From: Pseudomonadota bacterium
GTDB taxonomy: Bacteria; Pseudomonadota; Alphaproteobacteria; Rhizobiales; Beijerinckiaceae
DNA: 12,941 nucleotides
Direction of reading: 5' to 3'
Assembly (NCBI GenBank): GCA_023423995.1
Contig: JAFAEL010000270.1
Coordinates: 1 to 12,941, forward strand
Shown piece after piece: positions 12,836-12,941 of this stretch. Both the position numbers and the translations under genes were made by a program. Under the pieces are notes generated by a model. That model did no database searches and had not been told where the DNA came from. It saw only the letters and a list, made by a program, of their open reading frames with translations. How positions within the stretch are numbered: the first letter of the stretch is position 1; each line of letters opens with the position of its first letter.

Positions 12836-12941
12836 TTCCGGGCCGCCGGCCGGTGAGGTCGTGCGCTTCAGGCGACGCCAGCACCGAAGAGGCCGGCGCA
12901 ACTTCGCCGAACCTCCCGCAAGACCAGAGAAGACAGTGGTG

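Noticed and set aside
1..12941. CRISPR array, insertion sequence, prophage or integrative element
   Set aside because: No regularly spaced repeats, transposase or integrase motifs, tRNA attachment site or compositional break was seen.

Overview
This GC-rich window reads as the chromosome of an alphaproteobacterium of the Hyphomicrobiales (Rhizobiales) type. The evidence is the nifR3/dusB-ntrB-ntrC order, the fused IspDF enzyme, the neighbouring cinA/pncC, ratA/coq10-like and lipA genes, and candidate sites for alphaproteobacterial regulators (general-stress sigma EcfG, CtrA, CcrM GANTC). Genus cannot be fixed from sequence alone; a Microvirga/Methylobacterium/Bosea-like relative is plausible. 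No tRNA, rRNA, insertion sequence, integrase or CRISPR array was seen.

Region 1 (1-5856) is core metabolism. On the minus strand dusB, ntrB and ntrC form a nitrogen-control operon; ntrC runs off the left edge. Divergent from it, ispDF (isoprenoid precursor synthesis) and the cinA-type amidohydrolase gene pncC are coupled by a GTGA overlap. They converge on lipA and a ratA/coq10-like gene on the minus strand.

Region 2 (5952-6430) is a two-gene minus-strand unit of small unrecognised proteins (69 and 90 aa), each with a strong ribosome binding site and joined by another GTGA overlap.

Region 3 (6524-10175) is an envelope-lipid cluster: a YbhP-like phosphatase/nuclease-fold protein and a YbhN-like membrane protein on plus, then a two-HKD phospholipase D/cardiolipin synthase-like gene on minus, whose 3' end overlaps the ybhN-like gene by 93 bp. 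A 69-aa secreted protein gene lies upstream of the phospholipase gene. All three transcription units have a GGAAC-N18-TT site, the core of the EcfG promoter, immediately upstream. This suggests a stress-inducible membrane-remodelling group related to the E. coli ybhN-clsB-ybhP neighbourhood.

Region 4 (10182-12062) holds a divergent pair: a DapA-family aldolase/lyase with atypical active-site motifs (minus) and a Crp/Fnr-family regulator (plus).

Region 5 (12172-12941) holds a 49-aa lysine/alanine-rich histone-H1-like protein with three GANTC sites within 30 bp upstream, and an unrecognised 100-aa protein whose upstream region carries a perfect CtrA-type TTAA-N7-TTAAC box, a further TTAAC half-site and a GANTC site. 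Together these suggest cell-cycle control. The best candidates for something new are the stress-type promoters of region 3, including the hairpin over the secreted-peptide ribosome binding site, and the putative cell-cycle-controlled small genes of region 5.
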